Translations under genes and position numbers: made by a program
Source: Rotaria sp. Silwood1
Taxonomy: Eukaryota; Rotifera; Eurotatoria; Philodinida; Philodinidae
Direction: 5' to 3'
Length of the DNA: 64,000 nt
Assembly (NCBI GenBank): GCA_905250075.1
Contig: CAJNOP010000183.1
Span: 1-64,000 of the forward strand
The notes under the pieces: generated by a model
The model's input: only the letters and a program-made list of their open reading frames with translations
Database searches by the model: none
Told to the model about the DNA's origin: nothing
Shown here: one piece after another, positions 10,235 to 20,585 of the stretch
Numbering within the stretch: position 1 is the first letter of the stretch
Layout: each line of letters opens with the position of its first letter

Positions 10235-13200
10235 ATGGTGAGTACAATCATTTTTCTTTTTTTCTCATATTTCACTCTCTACATATGCTATAGATGCATG
10301 AAGATGTCGATAATGATGAAGAGGAAGTAATCCTTGATCGACGAACATTAATTCATCAACCAAATAATTCCAGTTCATTAAGTAATTCTGGTCCAATACT
10401 ATTAGGTGTTAATCGATTTAATATTAAAGTATATGATGATCCTATTAAATTATCACGAGCACAAATAATTCTTCTAGCAGTAACTTGTATATCAATTGTA
10501 TGTCATTCTCTACAATATTTGTCAAATTTATAATACCAATATATTTTTAATTCTTTTTTCTATGATACTAAGCATTTAATTCGAATTCAAATAGTGACTT
10601 CAATAGTCAATGAAGTTCTCTATCACATACATTCCTTATTGAAATTTTAAAGTTGATCTATGAAAAGAAGGTTTCTGAAAAAGTAAACATAATAGTTTTC
10701 AAGATCCAGAAGACAATGAAATAATAAGTTTTTAAGAGTATGAAGTCTTGAATAAAATGAGGAATTCCCACATGTCATACGATTTTTCGTTAAAAAGTTA
10801 TAAGCATCACAAAAAACAAAAAAATTCGTTTTCCGGTAATACTATGATAGATTTCGCTTTGTGAAACTTATAATTTTTCAGTTAAAAATCGTACAATGTC
10901 AATAAAAATAGTTTTATTGCGAAGCCTAAAAAAAGGTTCTTTGTATGGATCTGAAGTTGAAAGAATTTTCAGTTGTACAAAACTCGGAAAACATTCTTCA
11001 TTCCATAGATCTTACAAAACCAAAAAAAAAGATTCCAATTTTTCATCTACATGAAAAACTTTTTTAGATTCGGAAACAAAACAATTTTTATAAAGTGTAG
11101 CAAATATGGCAACTCCTCATTTTAATCAGGATTTCGTACTTGTAAAAACTAATCTTTCTCATAGTTGATCAATGAAATTTCGATACGGAATGCATTTGAT
11201 AAAGAACTGCATTAACTATTCAAACTAATATTTAGATTTACGTTAAATGTTTAATATCATAGGAAAAATAAAAAAATAATGTTGATGTTATTTTTTTTGA
11301 CTATTACCATGGTATTTATTTATTTTTTTTAATAAAGGGTATGTTTACGGGTTTATTGGGACCAACATTTACATTTCTTTCACAACGTATGCAAGCTGAC
11401 TTATCAGCAGTTATATGGCTTATTGCTATGAAAGCAATTGGATTTCTTATTGGAAGTTTTTTAAGTGTTTACCTTTATGCTTGGTAATAGTGTTTATTTT
11501 TCATTTTAAATTCGAGATCGATTGTTCTTTTTTTTCTTTCGTTCTATTTCAATAGGTTTAATGTATGTTGTTTACTTGGTTTATCATGTTTAGCAATTAG
11601 TTTTGGTGTTTGTTCTCTTCCACTTATAACTGATTTAGCTACATTTTATTTAGCTTCACTTATTCTCGGCATTGGTCTTGGTATATCTTATAATGGTAAA
11701 AGAAAAATTATTTGAATATTTCAAAAAAAAAAAAAACAAGAATCAATTTATTGATTATAGGTATCGATGCACTTTATAATCGTATATGGACGCGATCATC
11801 ATTAACGTCTATTCGATGGTTACATTTATTAGTTGCTTGTGGTGCTATTATTTCAACATCAATGCTTTTCCAATCGAATATTTCAAATACAAATGAAATT
11901 TCATCAACAACAGCTACGACGCGTATATCATTTTGTTTTTTTTTGTTTTTTTTTTATTTATTAATATTAAAAATTTCTAATGTTCTTTTTAAGAATCTTA
12001 TCGTCCACGTCGAGAAGTCAGAGATGAAATAGCTAATCGTCTTGCTTCATTATCACCACAAACTAATGAAGATATGTTATTTAATATGACCGATACACTA
12101 AATCTATCGAATTCTACATATACAACCAGCGAATTATCGTTGATAAAAACAAGTACACCAGCAAAAGTTATATTAAAACCATCTGTAGTTGAAACTAATA
12201 TGTTGAAACAATCAAATGTTGCTAAACCAATGCTTGAAACAGGTCAAGCAACTGTAAAACCATCGTGTAATAAATTATTTTGTTGTTATGATTATAATAA
12301 TACAAAGCAAAATGAAACAACAAATAATAATAATAATAATAATAATACATTTTCTTGTCAAGAAACCGATCAAAATCCGTCAAATGATTGTAAAAATATT
12401 ATATCATTCTGTAAAAATTCAACATCACAAACATGTTTACTTGATAAAACAAATATTTCGTGTCTAATCGATCATATTTGTACCAATGATCAAAAATTCG
12501 ATTGTACAATTCAATTAATTAATGCTGCTATTAAGGCAAGCAGTTCTACAACAGCAACTACAATTATATCAACAACTACAACAGGAATGACTACCATTTC
12601 ATCAACTACTACAATTAATGAACCTATAACAAATACCACGATTGTACCTTCGACGAGTGTAACTACCTTAACAACATCAACTCCAACCACTCCAACAACT
12701 CCCACAACTCCAACAACAACAACAATAACAACAACTACTACAGCAGTCACAACAACAATGATCACAACAACAATAGGTATGCTATAAAGATCTAATCATC
12801 TTTTTTGATTTTTAGTCATACACTAACAAGAAAATTACCAGAACTGTAATTTGCTGTTTGAGTTCGCATTGAACTTACAATGAGATATTTGTAAGAATAG
12901 AAAAATCATAAAAGAATTCATACCTATGAACCTCTGAAACTGAGTTATGACTGTTTTACTAAATTTTCGAACCTATTTCTTGGTATCTAATGAAAATTCA
13001 AATAGTAGTGTTTCAACTGAAATTTCAATCCATTGATAGATTTAGTGAATCTTAGAATATTCGGAAAGTTTCGAGTGAAAAGAATGTTCGTTTGTCGAAG
13101 TATTGAATTTCTAACAAATAGTCACTTGATGCAAAAATCGAGTTTATTTAGAAATTCAATATTTTAATAAAGAAGCATTCTTTTCAGTTGAAACTCTCAG

Positions 13201-15180
13201 AATATTCTACTAATCATTCGATTTATTTGTGATCGAAATTAAACCTCGAAAATTTAGTAAATCTACTGTAATTCGGCTTCAAAAGTACAAGAACATGAAC
13301 TCTTTTAAGTCTTTTCTAATCTTACGGTGACTTTCTTGTGGGCTCAAACAATGAGTTATAGCTCGAACAATACCCTCGTAAGAACATCTAATAAAATTAA
13401 AGTTTTATGAATGTTCTGAGAAAAAAATGCAATTAATCATAGATCATCTATTACAAATAGTTGATTTTTATTTTAGAGAGTATTAGATTCAAATCTCGAC
13501 AGTATCTTAACTATAGAACTACTTTCAGAGATATTTGTTCTTGATATAATATTCAAAGATTTAAATCAATACTGTAAGAAGAAAAACTCTTCATTAAACC
13601 AAACTCATTTTTATGACTACACTTTGTTCACTTGTAATGAGATAGAAACAACCAATGTTAAAGTTTACTAATTATAATTTATTATTACACGAGTTTATTG
13701 ATATATACTCGTTGATCATATATCAACAATGTCTATCTGAGAAAGCAAGATTGTCATATTTAGTCCAATGTCCACTTAGATGCCTATATAGGGATCACAA
13801 ATTTCATCAACACTCCTTTTAAATTGTGTTTTTACAAATTAGTTAAAGTCATCTGTACTAATAGATTTTTCTTTTTTTTTTATAATTAATTTGATGATTA
13901 TCAATAAATATTCAATAATTTAAATTCAGTCGTCCTTTAAAAGATCACTTATTTAAAAAGAAAAACACTTGAATGAATATTATTTTCTTTTAGCTTCAAT
14001 AACAAATACAAGTACAACAATTTTAACATCAACAACAACTTATCGTAATAAACCTTCAATGGCTGAATCAGATAAAGATGATGATTCAAAAAATCTTTTT
14101 TTTGTAAAAATTCATACATTTTTTAATTCAATTACATTAATTCATTTAATTTATTTATCTATTGCATTTCTATTTTTTCTTCTTGGTATATGTTATTCAA
14201 CATTAGCTATGCGTGGTGAAGGTATAAATACATCTTCAAAAAAATCATTAAATTTAAATCCATTATCATTATTATTTGGTAATTCTCATCGAATAACAAA
14301 TAATTCAACTAGTTCAATATCATTATTATCAGATCGTTCTTCACTTAAATTTGTTTTACTTCTTATAATATTTTATTTTATAATGACTGGTATTGAAAGT
14401 TCATGTATTTATTTAACATATATATTTGGTAGTGCTTTAAAATTTCAATCATATCAATGTTTATTAATACAATTTTTATTTATATTTGGTCTTATATTAG
14501 GACGTTTAATTGATATATTAATGAATTATGGTTGTTTTTTATTTAATACACGTATAACAAATCGAACAAAAAAACAATCAGATAAATTTCATTTAATATC
14601 AATTAAATTTTGTATACTTATACGTTTAATATTATTATTATTAATATGTTCAACATTAAGTTTTTCACATTTATTTCAAGATAATTCAACAACAAAATCA
14701 TCTATACCATCCATACGTATGTTTTATTTTATATTTTTTTTTATTGGATTATTAATAGCATCATTACCAACATTAATACTATTTTGGATTGAACGTGATT
14801 TAAGTTTAAATGATTCACTTATACATTTTATATTAATAACAATAACAATAAGTGAAATTATATTACCATCATTTTTATTTTATACAATAAAACATGTTGT
14901 TTTATCATATGTATTTTATTTATTTATTGGTTCATGTTTATTACTTATTTTATTTATGTTTATTCTATATACAAGTAAACAATGGCAACGAAAACAATTA
15001 TATAGAATATTACCAACATCAATGGAAATGGATGAAGTTAATATAGAAAATCATTCGGATAATAATGATGATGATGATAATAATAATAATTATTATTATT
15101 TAAATAATGGACGTATGAATTTAAATGAATCGAAAATAAATTTAGATAATGAAAGAAGTAAAGGACTCAAAGGACATTGA
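10235..15180 (+). CDS. MFS-type transporter (MFSD4/NaGLT1-like) with mucin-like loop
   Basis: Seven coding exons: 10235-10237 (ATG only), 10294-10497, 11338-11483, 11556-11695, 11761-11922, 11994-12776 and 13994-15180; phases join to 874 aa. After an acidic N-terminus come about five helices with features of the MFSD4/sodium-dependent glucose transporter group: GMFTGLLGPTF in helix 1, GSFLSVYLY in helix 2 and GIGLGISYNG near helix 4. A loop of roughly 290 residues follows, with a Cys-containing, Asn-rich part bearing many N-glycosylation sequons and then a Thr-rich mucin-like run. The C-terminal half has about seven helices, starting near HTFFNSITLIHLIYLS and including TGIESSCIYLTYIFG, and the cytoplasmic tail is Asp/Asn-rich. 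The family moves small molecules across membranes; the substrate is unknown. The loop is far longer than usual. Introns 2 and 6 hold hairpins. Confidence 0.7.
10768..10905. repeat. Hairpin in the second intron of the transporter gene
   Basis: Within intron 10498-11337, CATACGATTTTTCGTTAAAA near 10776 is matched in inverse by TTTTTCAGTTAAAAATCGTA near 10880. A further outer pair (TAAAATGAGGA near 10753 and TCCTCATTTTA near 11115) suggests the foldback once covered about 10738-11146. Confidence 0.55.
12955..13263. repeat. Foldback element in the transporter intron 12777-13993
   Basis: The left arm begins TACTAAATTTTCGA (12955) and the right arm ends TCGAAAATTTAGTA (about 13263). Inner matched blocks include AGAATATTC, GAAAAGAATG and TATTGAATTTCTAA-type segments, meeting near 13110-13140. 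A roughly 310-bp hairpin with no coding capacity, MITE-like. Confidence 0.7.
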
Positions 15181-15914
15181 TATAGTGAAAAACAATATAT
15201 TTATATATATAAATATAGATATCTATTGTTACTTGTTAATAATAATACAAAACTTTTCTTTTGTTTTCTTTTCTTTTTCAATTTTTCTCATTTATATTTA
15301 TTTCATTTACTTGACCGGTGGAGAATGTTGTTTTCTTTTTTGTTACATGAAAAAAAACAAGATACATTCAATTTGATTTTTTGAACTATAAAAGAAAGAC
15401 AAATAGATTAATTGATTGTTTTAAGTTTAAACAGATTTAAGTATTATGACAAAGTTTTTGATGTAGAAATAATTTTTATAAAAGACTAACCTTCATATTC
15501 AATGAAGTGTAGTTATTTGATTTACATGTGCATACAATTTTTTGATTATTTTTGTAAATATTATTTTGAGATGATTAATTCTTGTTGTCATACAAGATAA
15601 TCTAAATTAGACATGTACGGTAAAGATAGAACCTGCCAGTAAATCAATTTTTATCGACCTGCCATATTTATTCTTTTAATCTTATTATCTTATCAGAGAT
15701 ATGTGACGAAACTTTTAAATTTTCAACGGATCAGTTTCATCTCTGATGTGCATGACCAAAACATAAAACTTTATCAACAAGAGAAGTCGAAATTAAATGA
15801 TATCTTTAATTCTTAAGAGAATTTCTTCAGTTATTAAATAGCTTTTCGACTGAAACAATGTTTTTTTGATGAGTATTAGTCGATAATAAAAAAATTCTAG
15901 AATGGTTTGGTTGT

Positions 15915-16295
15915 CTGAATCTTCATTCTTGAAGTATCAAAACTTAATTGAATTTTCCAATGAAAAGTTTTGATCACATTCAGATCACGTGAGAGTTTGT
16001 GACTTCAAATTTTTCATAAATAAACTTTTCTATGAGACTAGTTCATTGGAAAATTCGTAACTGATATTCGAAATGTTCTCATGTGTGAAAGCAAATCATG
16101 TTCATATACTTACATTTACAACAAGAAAAATATAAGGAAAACTATAACTTACACAATCAATTAGTCTCACTAAGAACTTTATTCGTGCATAGTATAAAAT
16201 CAAAACTCTCATGTGACTTGAGAAGGACCAAAACTTTTCATTGAAAAACTTGGTAAAATTACGATATTTCAAGAATAAAGGATCCGAAAAATTAA
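15915..16295. repeat. Foldback element (about 380 bp)
   Basis: The left arm (about 15915-16010) has CATTCTTGAAGTATC, CCAATGAAAAGTTTTGATC and ATCACGTGAGAGTTT. The right arm (about 16185-16295) carries their inverse (AAACTCTCATGTGA, CAAAACTTTTCATTG, ATTTCAAGAATAAAG). No open frame in the spacer. Confidence 0.7.
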
Positions 16296-16556
16296 ATCAT
16301 TCTGTTTTTTTTCTATCAATCATTTAGATGTCAATGCGAGTGTAGATATCCTCTCATACACATATACTACATCGTTCTATGAATCTAAGATTTCTATTGA
16401 AGATTCTAATTAGTTTAAATATTGTAGATTTTTGGTATTCAACGTAGTGAAAGGATTTTATTGTAGGTATCAATCAGTAGGGTGGTGGTATTACTGATCT
16501 AGCAGAGTCAGAGCAGGACGGACATGAAACAGTATGAATTAGTTGAATGTTTCATT

Positions 16557-16757
16557 TAGGCAAAACTCACAAGTATATGTCAAAGTTTGTCAAGAGAAGG
16601 GATGGTGTGTTCGAAAATTTATTGAAGGATCAAAGCAACATGTATCACATGCTAATATGACAGTTGATCTGACGGAACGAACAATAAAATTATCTTTGCC
16701 ACTTTCTATGACATCTATTATATATATTATCATAAGGAGAAAATATGTTATGTATTG
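16557..16757 (+). other. Possible orphan exon or gene remnant
   Basis: A frame follows a TTTCATTTAG-type splice acceptor and encodes a Cys- and Lys-containing stretch including QVYVKVCQEKGWCVRKF and KQHVSHANMTVDL, then a stop. Its composition is less biased to chance Ile/Asn/Lys than most random frames here. I recognise no family, and no partner exon with a compatible donor was found upstream. It could be a remnant of a captured gene or simply chance. Confidence 0.2.
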
Positions 16758-17271
16758 AAGATGTGTCCAGCAATATAAATAAGTTGTCCTTAGTATAACG
16801 AATTTAAATGATTCTTATCAATTGGTAGCATAGTAATTAATTCTAAATACAAACATTTTCAAAATAATAAACTTTTAGAGTACGCGCATCAACGATACAA
16901 ATTTGATTTTATTCATTTATTTAGCATTTTTTTTTTTTCAAATTAATTATTTTCACTCCTCCAACAATATACTATAGGATTATAACAGTTAGAGAGTTGA
17001 TGAATTACACACTTTGATTTCTCACATAAGATCGCACTGACAGGCATTTTTATTTTGGTACCATTGATAGTCCACTCTGTAATTTATTTGTATATCTTGA
17101 CAAAAGATTATTTAAAAATAAAAATGGTTTATTTACCTTCAAGAGTAAAATACATTGCTTAGAAACAAGCAAATGTCTAACGATCGAAAGCAGCAAAGAA
17201 TTTAAATTTTTTATTTACACAAAATCATTTTACTTTTCTATTCATAGTAAAAAAAAAGAAAAAAGAAACGT

Positions 17272-18297
17272 ATGACTCGACAAAACCGTTTATTCCTAAC
17301 CATTTGTTTGTTTTCTATTTTATTGATCTCTTTTTATTATATGATATTATTTAATCATACTAATGAAAAATCTTTAGTAATATTTAATAAACAATCCTAT
17401 CGAGGATGTATTGTAACATTAATACGAAGTGATAATCTTGTTAGTTTAAATAAATTATTAAATATGCTTAATTCTCTTCGTTTATATTTTAAAAATATTG
17501 ATTATTATACAATATATTTATTTCATGAATCAACATTAACATATGAAACTAAAGAACAAATATTATATTGTTCATCAAAATTGAAAATAAAATTTTATGA
17601 AATTTATTTTAATGTAATAATTCCATCAAATCGTTCTGGTTATGCATCAATGTGTCAATTTTGGTCATATGATATTTGGTTTAAATATAATTATTTAAAA
17701 AGTCAATGTGATTATGTTATGAGATTTGATGATGATTCTTATTTAATTAATTTTACTCAATATGATTTATTTGAAGAATTTCATAAAAATCAACTTGATT
17801 ATGCATATAGAATCATATATCATGATAATAATGGTTTAGATTTTCTTCAAAAAAATCTTGAAGAATTTTTACCAAAAAATCAAACTCGACGTAGTTGTAT
17901 ACAAAGTTTATGTACAAATTTAAATGGACCTTATGGTTATGATGGTTTAGCTATTTATAATAATTTTTTTATTATTCGTCTTAATTTAATTTATGAAAAT
18001 TCAATTATAGAAAAATATTTAAAACAATTAATATCAATAAATGCATTTTATCGTTATCGTATTGGTGATGCAAATGTTCAAACAATATGTTTGTTACTTA
18101 TTGAAAAACCATTAAAAGTATCGTTTTTCAAATTTCCTTATAATCATAATGCACATGGTTCATTATATTCACATCCATCATTTATTTTTTATGATGGTAC
18201 ATCATTTATGTGGCATTATCAAATGAAAATACCAAATATAACATGTAACAAATTATTTATTGCAACAAAATATAATCTGATAATGAAAAATCTTTAG
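17272..18297 (+). CDS. GT15-like (KRE2/MNT1-type) mannosyltransferase
   Basis: Intronless, 341 aa, ATG shortly after an A-rich stretch. Residues 7-27 form one hydrophobic anchor after a short basic N-terminus, a type II Golgi membrane topology. The lumenal part has CIVTLIRSDNL at about 46-56, GYASMCQFWSYDIWF at 133-147 (compare the YRHMCRF region of yeast Kre2), a MRFDDDSYL segment with Asp163-165 (metal/nucleotide-sugar site region), and GDANVQTICL (compare GDAPVHS). These features in this order indicate glycosyltransferase family 15, alpha-1,2-mannosyltransferases best known from fungi (family knowledge). The usual Kre2 catalytic domain is similar in size or slightly longer. The family is unusual in animals, so acquisition by horizontal transfer is plausible (inference). 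The acceptor is probably an O- or N-glycan. Confidence 0.75.
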   Translation: MTRQNRLFLTICLFSILLISFYYMILFNHTNEKSLVIFNKQSYRGCIVTLIRSDNLVSLNKLLNMLNSLRLYFKNIDYYTIYLFHESTLTYETKEQILYCSSKLKIKFYEIYFNVIIPSNRSGYASMCQFWSYDIWFKYNYLKSQCDYVMRFDDDSYLINFTQYDLFEEFHKNQLDYAYRIIYHDNNGLDFLQKNLEEFLPKNQTRRSCIQSLCTNLNGPYGYDGLAIYNNFFIIRLNLIYENSIIEKYLKQLISINAFYRYRIGDANVQTICLLLIEKPLKVSFFKFPYNHNAHGSLYSHPSFIFYDGTSFMWHYQMKIPNITCNKLFIATKYNLIMKNL

Positions 18298-18887
18298 AAA
18301 GATGAATAAATAATATTAATAAAAAATATATTAAACTCTATCTAAGAAGTGTATGTAATTGTTAAGTGTTAGTTCAAAATCATTTTGTTTGTGTTGGTAC
18401 ATCACATTAGTCTACAATTACATGACCTTAATGAATTAGATTATATCCAATAATTGAAAAATATAAAGATTTATATTATGTAAATCATTGAAACTAATTA
18501 ATATTGGCAATATCAATCGAATAAACATGTATTTTTAACAAAACTTTCACTTTAACTACATTTGTTCTTCACGATTTTGTTTAAAAACAATTGGATATCA
18601 AACAAAATGATTATGTTCATGATATATATATTGGAAATGAATAAAACCAATGAGTAAAATATTTGATATAAATAGTTTGTTGATATAGATATCAATGCTT
18701 CATATTAATGATAAGAACATTTTAAAATAATTTTTCTTTTCTTTCTTTACTTTATATTATTGCGCAGTAGAAGAAAAATAATATTCACATATTTATTTAA
18801 AGATAAAAAAAAAAAAAAATAATATTTTTTTCCGCATTAAAGAAAAAGAATCTACTAGAAAACAAACAACTTGATTAATTGATTGAT
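18298..18887. other. Intergenic, part of a segmental duplication
   Basis: No gene. From about 18660 onward the sequence is similar to the region downstream (3') of the paralogous gene at 29.9 kb, so it belongs to the duplicated unit. Confidence 0.5.
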
Positions 18888-19745
18888 TTAATGCATAAAT
18901 TTAACAATAAAAATGGATGTAACAATTAAAACAATAAATGATGAACTTTCACACAGAACAGAAGCACCACTATGACTTTTAGTAGTCGTTTTTGGAGGTT
19001 CTGCTGTTGTAGATATTGTTGTTGGAAGTGGTGTTATTGTAGTTGTAAGTGTTGTTTGTGGTGACGTTTGACGGGTACTATTAGTACTTCCTGGAGTTGT
19101 TGTAGTACTAATTGTGACAGTTATGTTTCCAATTGATGTAGTTTCTGTTGAAGTTGTAGTAATTGTAACGGTTATATTTCCAGTAGTTGCAGTTGTAGAA
19201 GATGTAGTTGTTGTCAATATTGATGGAGTCGTAATAGTTGTAGTTGTAGGAACCGGCCATGGTGTTGAAGGAAGAGTTGTTGGTGTTGTTGTTTCATTAA
19301 TAACTCTTATATCCTTGCAATCATATTTGAGTTTACCTGTAGTTGGACTATCACAGGATAATGGAAAACTTTTCTTGCAAGCTTCCAGACAAGAAGTACC
19401 ATCACAAGATGAAATTTCGATGCTACCTTCGAATAATGGATCACAACCTGAACCATCACAACAGGAACATGTACAAAAACCATAAGCATTTATTGTTGGT
19501 ACACATATGGTGACTACTAGACTGATGAGTAGAAGAAGAAGATAGTTGTTGAACATTTCGAATTTGTTTTTGTATATAAAAAGTAACTTATGAGTAACAC
19601 ACAAAAATAAAATAAATTTATACCTCTTATATATATTGCAAAGTGTTGATGCAAGATAAAAAGAAGATAGAGAAGTAGAGTGAGAGAGAAGATAAGATGA
19701 ATTCTTTTGTTAACAGAGAAAACATTGTTTCTTGTCTTTAGTCAT
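18660..19745 (-). repeat. Segmental duplication, copy A
   Basis: The secreted-protein gene plus its 3' and 5' flanks resemble about 29495-30560. Shared non-coding landmarks include AGAAGAAAAATAATGTTCAC-type sequence, CATTTATTTAAAGATAAAA 3' of the gene, and an AGTAACTTAT block 5' of it. Orientation is the same and the copies are about 10.8 kb apart. Confidence 0.65.
18888..19556 (-). CDS. Secreted Cys/Thr-rich, probably GPI-anchored protein (copy A)
   Basis: Single exon, 222 aa from the Met at 19556. I prefer this start to an in-frame ATG 48 bases upstream because it puts a signal peptide first (MFNNYLLLLLISLVVTICVP) and aligns with the paralog. After cleavage near NAYG comes a module of about 60 residues with ten Cys, spaced C-x-C-x-CC-x4-C, then SSC-x4-SC-x3-AC, then LSC and DC. 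A Thr/Ser/Pro-rich stalk of about 110 residues with NxT sequons follows (mucin-like, probably heavily O-glycosylated). The C-terminus SHSGASVLCESSS plus a hydrophobic tail looks like a GPI-attachment signal. No named domain family is recognised; it is probably a cell-surface or extracellular-coat protein. A duplicate with the same ten Cys lies at 29879-30346. Confidence 0.75.
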   Translation of the reverse strand: MFNNYLLLLLISLVVTICVPTINAYGFCTCSCCDGSGCDPLFEGSIEISSCDGTSCLEACKKSFPLSCDSPTTGKLKYDCKDIRVINETTTPTTLPSTPWPVPTTTTITTPSILTTTTSSTTATTGNITVTITTTSTETTSIGNITVTISTTTTPGSTNSTRQTSPQTTLTTTITPLPTTISTTAEPPKTTTKSHSGASVLCESSSFIVLIVTSIFIVKFMH

Positions 19746-20585
19746 TAATGGAACTGACTCATTGTTTTATCGTCTCTACATAAAAATAGCATAGACGAAA
19801 TGAAGCGCATACATTTAATGAATGATGTCATTTTCGAAATCTGAAAGTTTGATGATTCATACAAATTAAATTTGCGCCATTGTTATCATAGTAAGATAAT
19901 CAAGTTCATAATTGAAGATATTAGATGATGGTTTTTTATTGCATAAAAATAAATTATTATTGAAGCATTTTCGAAATGCAGAACTTTTCAAAACTCTAAA
20001 TTCTTTCAATATCTCAATCATTTCTGATGATATTTTATTTAGAAAAATTTCAATTCCTAAATATGATTTCTTGATATTTTTATTTGGAGGATTTTTCTAA
20101 TAATATTTCTATGGTCAAGTCTTATATGGCAAAAATGTATTCATTGAAAGTATGGTCTTCAAAGATTCTATCATATTTTCTATCACAAACGGAAAATTGA
20201 ACATGATAATGAATTTATGCTGTGTGATATCTATCATGTCAAATGATTGTTTCTTGGAGAAATCAGTTTTCATTAGAACGAAAAGATATTTGTGTCAAGG
20301 ATAGTTAGAAATGCTGTGAAAATTTTGTATATAAAACATAGTTATATAGACTTCGTTGAAAACTTTAAAATAATTAGATCGCTAGATTTATTGGAATTGT
20401 TTATGATTTTTATTATAATAATTAATAAAACACTAACATTCACTTCATTCAGAACTGATTTCGAAAGTTTAATATCATATATATAATGTACATCAGAGAT
20501 GATAATTATTAATTTTCGTTCTAAACAAGACTATTATCAATTCATCATAATAATGAGATATTTTTAATAAATTCTAGCCAACTAG
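19605..20585. other. Intergenic region
   Basis: The first 140 bases belong to the duplicated 5' flank of the secreted-protein gene. The rest is AT-rich, with short chance frames at 19912-20100 and 20292-20486. It ends with AACTAG at 20580-20585, one copy of the direct repeat flanking the next element. Confidence 0.4.

Larger units (their letters stand above)
15181..17271. other. Intergenic region between transporter and glycosyltransferase
   Basis: AT-rich. It contains a hairpin at about 15915-16295 and a weak exon-like frame at about 16557-16757, both listed separately. Nothing else is recognised. Confidence 0.4.

Noticed and set aside
12511-12765. Valine-rich frame on the minus strand
   Set aside because: Antisense shadow of the Thr-rich (ACA/ACT) coding stretch of the MFS-type transporter.
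19114-19485. 123-codon plus-strand frame
   Set aside because: Antisense shadow of the Thr-rich secreted-protein gene.
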